From Phorcus lineatus (Eukaryota; Mollusca; Gastropoda; Trochida; Trochidae), in NCBI GenBank assembly GCA_921293015.1, contig OV121096.1, positions 11,969,000 through 12,032,999 on the forward strand: a stretch of 64,000 nt of DNA, written 5' to 3'. Below the pieces are notes generated by a model. The model was not told the DNA's origin. It ran no database searches and was given only the letters and a program-made list of their open reading frames with translations. Each line of letters opens with the position of its first letter. Positions within the stretch are counted from its first letter, which is position 1. Position numbers and translations under genes: made by a program. Shown here piece by piece: positions 34,130 to 46,200 of this stretch.

Positions 34130-35150
34130 AACAGTACTAGATATTTATTTCGTTCAAAAGGAAAACACTTAATTCACTAAAACTGCAGGTTTATGAAATA
34201 CCAAAACGCCTAACGAATAGTTACCACAGTTTGGATACAGTGCAGCTAAGAATGTTCTTGGAGCACGTTGAAGACAAAGGTTTTTTTTCGAGGATCTTTG
34301 AAGGAATTAAGAAAAGATATAGTACATATGAAAGATAAATTCCAAAAAATAAAGTATGTGATAATAGATCTAAGATCAAAACACAACATAACATTTAAAT
34401 CTTCGTATATAACATGAGCCAGTTTACGACATCAATGAACATATCAAGTTAAGAATTGATGATACAATTTGTTTCTCTTCTACCAGGAAGAAATGTGCTC
34501 CATGTATCTTATTAACAGACGAATCCATTTTTATTACGGAGGTGACATCAAGGTTTTAATAAAAGATGAGAAAAGGAGGCAAAACTACAAAAGTGCAAAG
34601 ACATACGTGTTGAAAACAATCCTTCAGATAAATTCTATGATCACGCTATAGACTCTGGAAACATCTCGATAGAGTTTAAGCGTTGTACCACGTAATCATT
34701 TTCTATCCTAAAGTCAAAAGATCACAATAACAGGAATGCCAAAATGGTCATTATGTCAAAAATTATGACTTGGAGAAAAGTAATCTAGTTCTGGATATAT
34801 TCGGCCTCCACAGGTTCCCTCAATATACTTGGGGGAATTGATTCGGAACTTCACTCTAACACTCTACTAGGACAATCTTTATTTTCGAATTGTTCGTTTT
34901 CCAATCTGTTGAATAAGAAATACACACACAAATCATTCAAATGTTTTAAATTCCATACATTTTATAATACTGCTTAAACGACTACATTTAAAGACACTTT
35001 TATGAACTAATATGATATGTCTAATAACGTACAAAATAAACTTGCTGTTACAAAGAGTAACACGTTCCTGCAATGCAATCCACACAGTTCTATATATTCT
35101 AAAAGTTACAGAAATTTCATGTTTTTACAAAAAAAATAGTATGTATCATA
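34130..35150. other. Intergenic DNA, no gene seen
   Basis: Only short frames (for example 34469-34651) lacking domain features lie between the minisatellite and the Tc1-like element. Confidence 0.35.
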
Positions 35151-35152
35151 TA

Positions 35153-36639
35153 CTATCCCAAAAAAGTTACGCATAGGTGATTTTTCATAATTGAAATCGA
35201 AATATTTTTATTTGTATTATTTATATTGTCCAAAAAAGTAATGATATTGATGATACTGACAAGTTGCTTTCGTTTTCTTTTCCAAAAATGGATCTTACAT
35301 GGAAATGTTGACGCAACACGTGCAATTACGCACGTGAAAGTTTTATGGAAAATGCATGCAGTGTGTGGCTATAAAAAGGGATGCCGCATTCGGATTTGCC
35401 ACTTGTTTGGAGATTGATTGTAAGACACTCCACGGTGGCACGTCTTGACGCTATAACAAGAAACATCGCCATCGGAAGATTCAAGCTGGAGAGTCCCAAT
35501 GTTCGGTGGCAGGACGTCTCCATGTTAGCCAGAGCACCATTTCAAGACTTTTCGACAGGTTCTTTCAGACCAACACGACAAATGACAGTCCTCGTTCAGG
35601 CAGGCCATGTGTCACCACACCAACTCAAGATCGCTACATCCGGGGCATCCATTTGCGTTATCGCACAACTACTGCCGAGAGTACTGCAGGCAACATACCA
35701 GAACTGAGAAGAATTTCAAGCCAGACTGTTGGGAACAGCTTGAGGGAGGATGGATTGAGAGCCAGGAGACCCTACGTTGTCAACGTTCCACGTCGTCAAC
35801 ACCGTGCCAATCGACTTCGTTGGTGTAACACAGTGGGTGTTTGGAATCTTCGCAACTAGCGCCTAGTTTGGTTCGGTGATGAATCCAGGTTCCTATTGCG
35901 GAGGCGAGATTGCAGAAACCGTGTTTAATGGCGTCGGAACGAACGTGCCGCTTTTGCCGCTTACTGTGTTCTTTAGGTGGACAGATTTGGTGGAAGCAGC
36001 GTTATGATGTGGGCGGCGATATCGTACACTGGTCGCACCAATTTAATCCACGTTCATGGAAATTTAACGGTCGTACGCTACAGAGACAACATCCTGCAGC
36101 CACACCCCCTGCCCGTTATTGACGTCCAGTGTGAACTGTTCCAGTTGGACAACGCCAGGCCACATGCTGGACGAGTCACTGGAGATTTCCTCGCCAGAAA
36201 CAACATTAATAAGTTCCAATGGCCGTTTCGTTACCAAGATTTGAATGCAGTTGAGCATCTTTGGGATGACCTTGATCGACGTCTTCGTCAGCGTCAACAA
36301 CAGCCTGAAACTCTACAAGAACTGGCTCTATTTGTGCAACAGGAGTGGCAGACGATTCCAAAACCAACCATATAGCGTCTAATCCAGTCGAAGCCAAGGC
36401 GGGTGAGAACTGTCATCAACGCACAAGGTGGCCACAACAGATGCTAACTTTCTACGGACGTCTGTGAAATATTGTGAAAGCCATATCTAATGTTTTTACG
36501 TAATTTCGTTAATTGATATCTCCTTAAATCTGATGTAAAAAATCACACTTGTAACTTCATTTCCTTTCAATTTATATGCGTTTGAAAATACAACAATTTC
36601 TCCTAACAAATCTGGCTATGCGTTTCTTTTTTTGGATAG
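35153..36639 (+). mobile_element. Tc1-like DNA transposon, inactive
   Basis: Imperfect terminal inverted repeats start CTATCC(C/A)AAAAAAG and share ACGCATA about 20 bases in. The left end follows a TA. The right flank is AA, so the second TA has mutated or the end is slightly misplaced. The 1.49-kb length and a single broken transposase match Tc1-type elements. Confidence 0.8.
35381..36375 (+). pseudogene. Tc1-like transposase (DD34E), broken
   Basis: The N-terminal helix-turn-helix part (RLHVSQSTISRLFDRF, then SPRSGRPCVTTPTQDRYI) is followed by QHRANRLRWC and the catalytic core: WFGDESRF with D at 35878, FGGSSVMMWAAISYTGR, LFQLDNARPHAGR with D at 36148, and NAVEHLWDDLDRR with E at 36253. 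Thirty-four residues separate the last two acidic residues. A frameshift near 35478 and in-frame stops at 35857, 35926 and 35974 disable it. It would have cut and pasted the element at TA sites. Confidence 0.85.
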
Positions 36640-36649
36640 AATATATAGT

Positions 36650-39600
36650 TACATGGTTTGCCGACTCATTCTCCGACTTAAACATGGCAAAGGTTTAAAG
36701 AATGATCATTGTTACTAGAATAAATATTATATTTTATTTGATAATGTTGAAATATTACGAGTGAGTATAACGGCATTCCACCTTGATTAGTATGTTTCTC
36801 TCGTCATCATGTCGCAACTGGCGGTATATTTTCATTTGTTAGAATTTGATAAACAGAATACTGAAGTCCGTCATTATTGGTTGGACGCCGAAATGCCTCC
36901 AACTATCTTAACAGCTGATATGTCTCTATATATTACAATTGGAATTTAAAAGGAATTTTCAACCAATCATACGTAGCCTCTTTGTTTTTCGGCAATATCG
37001 TAAACCAATGAACACATCTGTATCAAATTTAGAACCACGTGACCATGTGGGTATTCCAAAATAATTGGCAACTTATAATACGAAAAACGATTGTTTATGC
37101 AAATCGTAACGAGAAGGGCAATCAGTGGTGTTTAATAGTCAGAACGGCAGTACAATTCTTCATGAATGTACGTGAACAAAATTAGACACATAGATTTCTC
37201 ATGAAAGGTCAGAAGCATCTATTCCATATCAGTAAAAACACTTCCTTTACAATGTCACACGGGAGAAACAAGCAGCTACAAGTCGATGAGTAGTGAATGT
37301 GAAAAGTCAACTAGTGTGATATCACTAAGTGACAGAGATAGAGGAAGTGAAATACGCTTCAGACAATACTTCAAAATCTTGTCCTGCCAATTCTTGAGAC
37401 TTTAGAAACAATTAATTTATAATTGATGCATGTGGATATATTAATTTGCAAAACCATCGAATATGTTGAGCTGTGCTGGACGCAATCAATTGTGACCTAT
37501 ATCCTAAAAAAAGATCCCTATTGCCTTTCTCCAAGGGATAAATCTGTTCATGTATATAACAGTATATTTGCCTCACTATTTTATTTGATGCAATTAACAA
37601 ATGATTATATAACCTTTTCTAAATAGAGGATAGCATGTAGGTCTTTTGTTGGCCTTAATCTTCCCATTTGACGTCATGCAAATCCTATCCTATTTGTACC
37701 CTATTATTTTGCAGTATTTCCTAGCCTAATTAGGGTGCCTCATACTTTGCCTTTTTAAAGGATTTTCTTGTTTGTATCAAAACTCTTTTAAAACGCATTT
37801 AAGATACATGTAAATTGAAAAAGATAGGTAAATTTTGGTTTCGAACAACGAATCTGCCAAGCCAGTGTTTGTTCCACCAATCTCCGACAATAACATCGCC
37901 TAATAATCATAATCATCATCGTCTAACATATTCAGTTTTATCCCATTCAAGTTTCTTCAATATTAAATTCATAATTTTAATAATCATCAATATAAATATT
38001 TATCTCATTTTTTATGTTCAATTAATTCACATTAACCAATTTATATAACTGAGTTTCATATTGGACTTACCACAAGGCGTCCCCACAAAATTCTCTTTGG
38101 AAGTGCCATTAGATTCCTCCCTTTCTTGTGATCATGGACATGGCTAAATGATTTAACAGAAAAGGATTTTTATTGATATGGTCCAATTTGGATATTTGCT
38201 GAAGAAAACTTTGTTATACTGTTCATAATTTTCTACCTAAAATCGTCATCATTTCTTAACAGAACATTTCACAGGTCATATTTTTGGACAAAATACTTAA
38301 TAATGATGAATTCTAAGCTGTATATCGTTTTGAAATGAACATTTAATGAACTACTTATCAAGTTTATCAAAATTAGTTTTTGCATTTTGGACCCCAGTGT
38401 TTATAACTTCATGCAAAATTGGTTCTACTGGGGAATATGAATATTCTATTTAGGTACGTGTTAAGAACATGTTTCTTCATCTCCTAAAAAGCCTTAACAT
38501 TTAGCAGAAAAATGACTAAATAAGGAGCACAGCTTTTTGAGTGATATTTGCACTAAATTTGCAAGTCATGTAACAAACTTTTTTTTTTGTTCAACAGGTC
38601 TATGTAAAGAGAAACAAAACACAATATAAGAAACTCGGTGACATATCCCTCCCCCATACATTTCAGACACTGACTCTTCTTTTACTTGACGAAATAATAC
38701 CATGACAAGCCCTTTTGTTTTCAATGCTGACATGTCCACATGTAATATACGACCTGAAGGGAGAATATTCTGAAAACAAAACATGAGTTGAGTCGCTTAA
38801 AAGTTTGTCTGTCCTTTTAATAGGCTGTTGCTCCTAACAATAGCCAATACTTTCTTATGAATAATATTAATGTGTTGAGAATACCGACAATAGGAATTCT
38901 ATATCAGTCTCATATTTGGATCACACTATCTGCAATACTGCAACTTCGTGTACGGCCGGGTTTACACTACGAACATTTTTGGAATGCGATGCGATAAAAA
39001 AAATTCGCATACGAAGACAGCACGTTGTTTTCAATGAGCTGTCTAACACTACGTCCGTCTCTTCAATGTGTTGCTATGCGTTGCGAAAAAATATAACCTG
39101 TTCTATTTTATTCGCAACGCACTCGAAATCGTGTGACGTCATTATTTTGTCATTGGAAGAGGTATTTCCCCAACGCGTGGCACGTACGACAATTCAGGTA
39201 GGTTTAAATGTAGTTATTCATTAATGTCAACGACATTCATACACTCAAAGCCATTAAAAACGCAATGCCTAATTCTAAACTATTTCTGGTAAAACGTATT
39301 CTTGGGCTTTTCTATCATATGGCATACAGTTGAAACTTGAAATTGTTCATTTCGTTTTAGTTCTGTGTTTGAGCCCATTATCAGTTCTCGGTAATGAACT
39401 TTGTTCGTGCAAACGCAAACATTGTCTTTTTTTCACGATTTTAAGCAGTCCCATGTCACACGTCCCAATGCAACAGTGCTCGCCGTTTTTGAATACACTT
39501 CACGGTTGCGACTGTCGATCAACACACAACTAATGGTATTTAGTTTTAAAGTAGGTCTTCATATTTTGCAATAAGAAGTCAAGTTATCAATATTTACACC

Positions 39601-39980
39601 AATATATCAGTATTTCGATAAAACGGGAAAGGTATAATTTTCAAAATAAATAAACAATATTTAAAAAACTGAGAAATTTTGGTAGGAACTATTGATCTTA
39701 AAAGTATCCCTTTCTCATCAGCGAAAAAATATTAGTTTATGTCCTAAAACTTAGACAGCCATATCTTAGACAGCCAAATCTTAGACACTTGAGTATGTGA
39801 TTAATTAACACAACACCCATGGCTTGAATGGAACATTCCTAATTATTGCTCCTCTAGCTTACACTGATTAAAATAGATATAAATTGTGAAGTTATGAGAT
39901 GTTTTTATTTGAAAATTTAATATTCCATGATAATGAAAACAGAAAGGTGCACTCAACCATAAATGTTGTTTTTTAAGCTG
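36650..39980. other. Intergenic DNA with a possible Harbinger/ISL2EU-like end
   Basis: No gene is supported. At about 38950-39200 the sequence (GGGTTTACACTACGAAC, then ATGCGATGCG and GCAACGCA-type repeats) resembles the end region of Harbinger/ISL2EU-class transposons and their MITEs, but no matching second end was found. Three 16-bp repeats TTAGACAGCCAWATC lie at about 39750-39795. Confidence 0.3.
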
Positions 39981-40223
39981 CCTAGAATATGGCTGTCAAA
40001 GTTTTGGGACGTTTCCGAAAATCAGAGAAGTGAAAGATGTCAGTGATCAATGGTAATTTTACAATAAACAATGCAGTAAATAACAATGCCAAATATCCTT
40101 TGAACCGATAATTTTTGTTGCCGGTCAAAAAGGACTGGCAAAATAAAATTCCAGCGGGAAAACTTATTAGAGCTTTCAGACCAGAAATGTTACGTAGTAA
40201 GAAACTGCTCGATCTTGACAACT

Positions 40224-40227
40224 TCAT
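40224..40227 (-). CDS. Exon 7: last base of Gly codon and stop
   Basis: A strong acceptor (TTTTGTCTTTAG) is followed by A, which completes GG/A for Gly, then TGA. If intron 6 is retained, GGG TAA gives the same C-terminus RDG. A separate 81-codon open frame starting at this acceptor is out of phase and is probably 3' UTR. Confidence 0.45.
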
Positions 40228-43200
40228 CTAAAGACAAAACCAAAAACATTAAATTTACAGATATTCGGTAAATAGGTTTGATATCATCTATTTCTCATCC
40301 CACCCATGAACTGATAAATCGAATCCTCTTATTCTAATCGAAGTTCAACCATCGTAAATACATGTAAATGAGTTTCACCTCTTTACCAGTGATATAAATA
40401 CTAGGACAAACATTTCGCTCGATGTGAAATAAACATTCAAAACACTTTTTGGATTTTCCCTTTGCGCCAGTGAGAGATATGTAATATCACACAATTGATT
40501 ATGCTCGTAATCCGTCATTCCTCAGAAAACCAACGTTACAAGCCTGTCTCCTCATAACAGAATTGATTTTATTAGCAACTGATAACCCAACACATGTATC
40601 CAGTACTTACCCATCTCGCGTCAGCAGGAACGGTTTGTTGATATCGAAAAAACAAGACACACAATCTTTGATCGACAACCTATTTCGGTTTGTGTTACCA
40701 TTTCTTTTTAAGGTGAATCGATAACTTTCTTTTTCCCCGCATATGAATGCTTCTGTACCTGATAATAGAGAATGGTCAGATTTATTTATCGTCAATGGCC
40801 TACATTTGTTGACTATAAGTAATAGATATAAGGATGTATACATGAAGGTACACGATCTTGTATATATATAATAATTGGAATTTGAAATTGAATCGAAAAA
40901 CAATCAAATGAAAATTATAATCATATTATTAACATTGCCTTTAAATGAATGTGACATATCAACTGCCTTGTTTCGTTACCGTTTAACTTATTCCTCTCAT
41001 TATTATTATAATGTGTTCATTATTACTCCATAGGAGTTATCGCCTGAGAAAAAAAGAATATGAATCTTTATTCTCGAATAATAAGTACTCAATAAGTACT
41101 CAAATATATTCAGTATTATATGATTTTGTATTTCATAATGTATCAAGCTCGGGATTAGAATATCTTTTATTGCAAGAAGTTCTTACCTTTGGGACAAACG
41201 GCAAAGCCATGCACGGCATTCCATTTCATTAAGGGAAAAGACAGCTTTTTGCTTCCAACATAATTAACTGAGTAAAGGTCTTTGCCATCAAAAGATTTGC
41301 AGATCCAAAAAACTCTCCTGGGTTGTACAATAATAATCAATAACAATGCATAATAATTGTTTATTATACCTCTATTAAATTTGTAAGAATATCATTGGTC
41401 AGTTGACATCAGGTGATTGAAAAATATATCCGTACACTGACCACGGCTATCAGTGAGGAGGTCAGTTTTGTGACAGAAATTTGTAACACTGACCTGAGAT
41501 ATTGACTCGCCACGTGATTTGTCACATGATTGCATCTGTCACATGACGCTTTTTTCAAGTTTGTGTTGGAAAATGAGATATTTTGTTCAATCAATTAATC
41601 TGTTAATATAAAATACATGCATAACAAATCGAAGGAAAAAAAATTTCGGTATAATAAACACTTAAGTACTCATGGTGAGGTCATTGTGTGAAATACAAGG
41701 ACTCGCGACCTGACTCCCGAGGCGGTCTAACCTGACCAAGGCCGCAGCAAGACCTCACCATGAGTAATGAAATGTATATTAATAACCTGTCATTTTAATA
41801 TAGACTAGCTTAACCACCATAGAAATCAAAACTTCTGACATAGTCCTTGTATATTATGAATAAGCCTACGCTAAAGAGATAAAGGAACACGTGATAAAAA
41901 ATCAAAACTACTTTACAAAACTTGACTTCGCCTCCTGGTGATAGATGTTGTCATCATATGATTGAGACTGAGAATCTCTGTTCTATCTGTGAAATAAACC
42001 TTTTGTCTGACTACACTGGTTCATCTGCTGAGCAGCGATAAATGTTCCCGCTAATCTATACATATATTGGAATAAAGTGAACGATAACCACTATATATGT
42101 ACATACTGGTCCCAAGAATATTAGGTAAATTAAAAAAATTTAATAAAGAACATTGGATAAACAACGCGTTTACCTGTATTAAGATATACTCACTGTGCAT
42201 AGGGTGCGACTTCTAAAAGCATCGGATGCTTAACGAATGTTACTATACGTTCCTGGTCGGGTATGCCATATATTTCCTTTTTGATACGGTCCCTTGTCAT
42301 GATAAACATGAGTTTTTTTAGTTGGTCATACCTGACTGCAACGAGCCCTGGAGTAGAGAGATTTCACTTAGAACGTTTTAGTGCAAAACACGCAACTGGA
42401 TCATAAATAGTGAAAATCGCATCAGTGGCTAGTATGAATAAAATCCCATCCGCCAGATTACGTTTTTCAAGGTATTATCATACCTATAAACATGTAGGTA
42501 TAATCATGATTATAATCATGTAGGTATAATCATATACCTATATTTCAAAGGTTAAAAGAACAGCATACATCATGTGATTATAGTAATGTTTTACATATAT
42601 AAAATCGTTATGAATTTCATATATAGAATCATTTTAAAAGCATGAATTTGCCTTACCGGGAATGTGTCTGCCTTTCACTTTATTCTTTTTGAAAAGTGGC
42701 ACATCCATTATTCCATATTTGCCAGACATTGTCAACTGAGTGTTTGAATTAAACATATTTAATTCCATATCAAAGGTTTTTTTTAAATAGGGTTTTAAAT
42801 CGGTCCATCTCCCTTTGTGGTAGTCGTAAATGAAACCACCATGCTTCCGATAGTCAGCGACGGCTATGAACGTACACTTCCTTTTCTGTGAATACCTCTG
42901 TAGTTTTCTACCTGTTGAAAGATCAGAAACTTTACGAACGTACTGAGCATACAAATGGAACAAATTCTCCTAAACCTACCGTAAAATCAGTTAACCACCT
43001 CACACCCCCCTTTCATAAATCCTGGATCCGCCACTGGCCGTTCACAATCCCGTTTTGTTCTCAGAACATATAGCTAAATGTTGTTTGGGAATATTATACT
43101 TAGATTGAATGTTCTTCTCTTTGAGACCCATTTGATTGATTGTTTTACAAACTTGTAGTCAACATGTAATCGTGCAATGTATGTTATTCAGTTGCGTTGA

Positions 43201-46200
43201 TACGACTTTTGTGTCAAACACTAAAAGTCGGAATTGAAATTGTCTCTTGAAAACTCGCCAGCTTCTTTTTTCAGGATGCCTGAGAGAACATCAAATATCG
43301 TCATAATATTACTCAAGAAGTTTCTTCAAACGTAACTTCATAACAAGTGATTCATATAGCTTGGCTCATTCCTTCATTTGCATCCAATAAAATATCGCCC
43401 TTCATAACTGAGCGATTTCTGTCAGGAAAGAAATATGTGCATATCGTATGGGTGAAGGAGCTGAAGTCTCTAGTTTCTTATCAACGGTTACAAATCCAAT
43501 TTAGAGCTTAAACTAAGGAGCACAATTCGGTTTGATTGTAACAAATTACGATTATTTTAGACTTAGTCAAGAAAATAATCCACGCGTAAGAGAGTCACTG
43601 GGTGAACTGAGTTCTCTATTTGGAATTGTCTATTAACAGATTTTGAAAATCATCACATCACTCAGATCAGTAAAGATTAACATATTTGTAAAGGTTATGC
43701 CGCCCCCTTCCACCGAACCGCGACCGATATGCGACTGTCCTATATCCCCGCGATCACGTCGATCGCAGCGGTCGCAGACTTTTTAGCGACCAATTTTCAA
43801 CAATTTAGCGTTTGCGTTTCTACCAAATTACTTGTACGATTCCACTGCGACAAAAAAGTGATAACATATCCTTCTAGTAGCGAGCACATTAATACAGAGT
43901 TGCGTTTGTTATGACAGGTCGGATAGATCGTAATTAGGTCCCCAGACAATCACACAACGGTATTGGCGATTATTCATGCGAGTGAGTAGGAACAAGCTGA
44001 GACCACAGCCACATTTTCTGCGATCAGCATGCGATCGAGTTACGATCGACTGGCGTCCGTTGCGATGATTGGTGCGATCAAATGAGACTACATTACGACA
44101 TTTGATAGTCATGCACGACTCGAGTACAACAATGGCGACAGATAAATGCGACCTCATTACAACTTTTTGCAAGACCTGTCGGGTCAAAAGTATAAAAATG
44201 ACTACGAGCAGCTGCATTCATGCCTTTCTGAGTCCGACTGGCATACCGAGAGGACCTGGAGAATATGGAAGATGAAATGGTCCTAACTGCTGGTTTGCTT
44301 TATGAAACACAACAAGAACTGCAGAAGATGGGCGATTGTACTTTACCTGTCCTGAGACATCATCAAAAAAGAAAGAGAAGAATGCGTCGACGCCATGCAA
44401 TGTGGGTACGAGAGTGGCTCACCCCTTTGTAGAGACAAGAACACATTCAGTACTACCATCTTGTCCAAAAATTGAAGCAGGAAGATCGGCATTTGTTTCA
44501 GAACTACATGAGAATGCCAGTGGAGCTGTTTGTCGAAATTTTGGAGAGAGTAGGCCATCACATTATTGGTGAAGGGTTAAAAGTCTCACTGACATTAAGA
44601 ATACTAGCAACAGGTGACCAGTACATGCAAGTATGACCTAGTAGTCCCTGCGATTGTTCAGACAATGACAGAGTGTTGTATAGTTCTTCACAACCTTTTG
44701 AGATTGAGGCATCCTACAGGACGCTGAGGTTGACAATTATTAAAACGTTAAAGTTAATGTGTGTGTGTTTTATTGAGAGGATTTAGAATTTGGTGTATGT
44801 TGGTAGGGTTGAGGCCACTTGCTGCTAATGTTGCATTGAGTGTAGCGCGTTGTGTTGAGTAGTGTGTGCATTGCGTGAGTATGTGTTGTATTGTTTCTGG
44901 GTGTTGGCAATGTGGGCAGTCGGAAGATGCATTATGTTTCTGTTTCTGTGTTGAGGCGTATATGCCCCATTTGTAATTTGATGATTGCCTTGTCTATGTT
45001 GGTGTTTTTTAAGTTTGTTTTCGGAGTAGGTTAGGAAGTAGTGTTTTGGTGTGAGTGGCGATAGTGGATTGTTGGTATTGTTGTTGTCACTTGCTTTTAG
45101 CGTGTAGTGAGGCTTTTGGCCTCTTGTTTAGAGTGGAATAGTGGTAGTGTAGGTGTTGGTAGGCTAAGACCCTCCTTTGCCGCTTTGTCGGCTTTTTCGT
45201 TTCCAATTATTCCGACGTGGGCTGTTATCCAAAGGAGTTTAACTGCATTGCACTGTGTGTAGAGTGTATGTATGGTGTGTAGTATTTTTGAGATGACGCT
45301 TGCACGTTTTTTGGTGGGTTTACTTTGGAGTGCTTGAAGCCCACTGAGTGAGTCTGTGAGTATAAGTGTTTAGTGAAATTTTGTTGTAGGGTTAGCAAGA
45401 TGGCCTTGAGCTCTGCCATGAAGAAAGATTGTCATTTCGGAGCCGGTGGAAGTAGGTGTGTTGCTCGGGCTGCCGCATGTGCAGTTCGAGACTTGTGGTG
45501 CGTGCCTTCGGGTCCGTGGACCCGTCGGTGTATATGTGGCACCAGTCGGGCCAGTTGTCCTGTATGTATTGTTGTGTGGTGGTTTGTGATGCTGTGGGTT
45601 TTGTTTGTTTGTGATTTTGGTGAGATGATTGTTGATTTTACGTGTAGGTAGGGGTGGAATGGGATGATATGTTGTGTTTTGGGTGGGTAGGTTGATGTTG
45701 TGAATGTCTGCTTGTTTTATGGGTGTCTGTATGCGTGTTGCGATTGGTTGATACAGGGTATATTTTATAGATGTAACGTGTCTTGTTTTGGTTGTTGTAT
45801 GAGCGGATCCTCTGAAGATGCGGCCCAGAAGTTTGGGGTGAGTTGTTCTGATGTGGGTTTGAAAATTAAATTTATTATTTTGAAGGTAAAGTTTAGGAGA
45901 AGTTGGGCGCATGGTATTGCGTTTAAAAGCTACTCCAGTGGTTTTATCCGCATTTAGTTGGAAGCCCCATTTCTTACCCCATAGGCTTAATTTATTTAGC
46001 GCGGTCTGGAGTAGTTAAGTAGCTGTTTATAGGTTATTACAACGTACCCGTAGGGCAGCGTCGTCTGCAAATTTGGAAGTGCTTATTTTGGAGGAGCTGC
46101 CTTCGAAAAGGTCATCCACCATTATATTGAAGAGGGTGGGGCTAAGTATGCTGCCTTGTGGGGTGCCGTTTTCTAAAAGAAAGCTATGAGATTGCTGATT

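Noticed and set aside
39982-40227. 81-codon hydrophobic frame following a strong acceptor
   Set aside because: It is out of phase with exon 6 (the joined codon is followed directly by TGA), so it is more likely 3' UTR, though a different exon join cannot be fully excluded.
45373-45957. Plus-strand cysteine-rich frames (92 and 85 codons)
   Set aside because: They lie antisense to the RNase H region of the minus-strand LINE.
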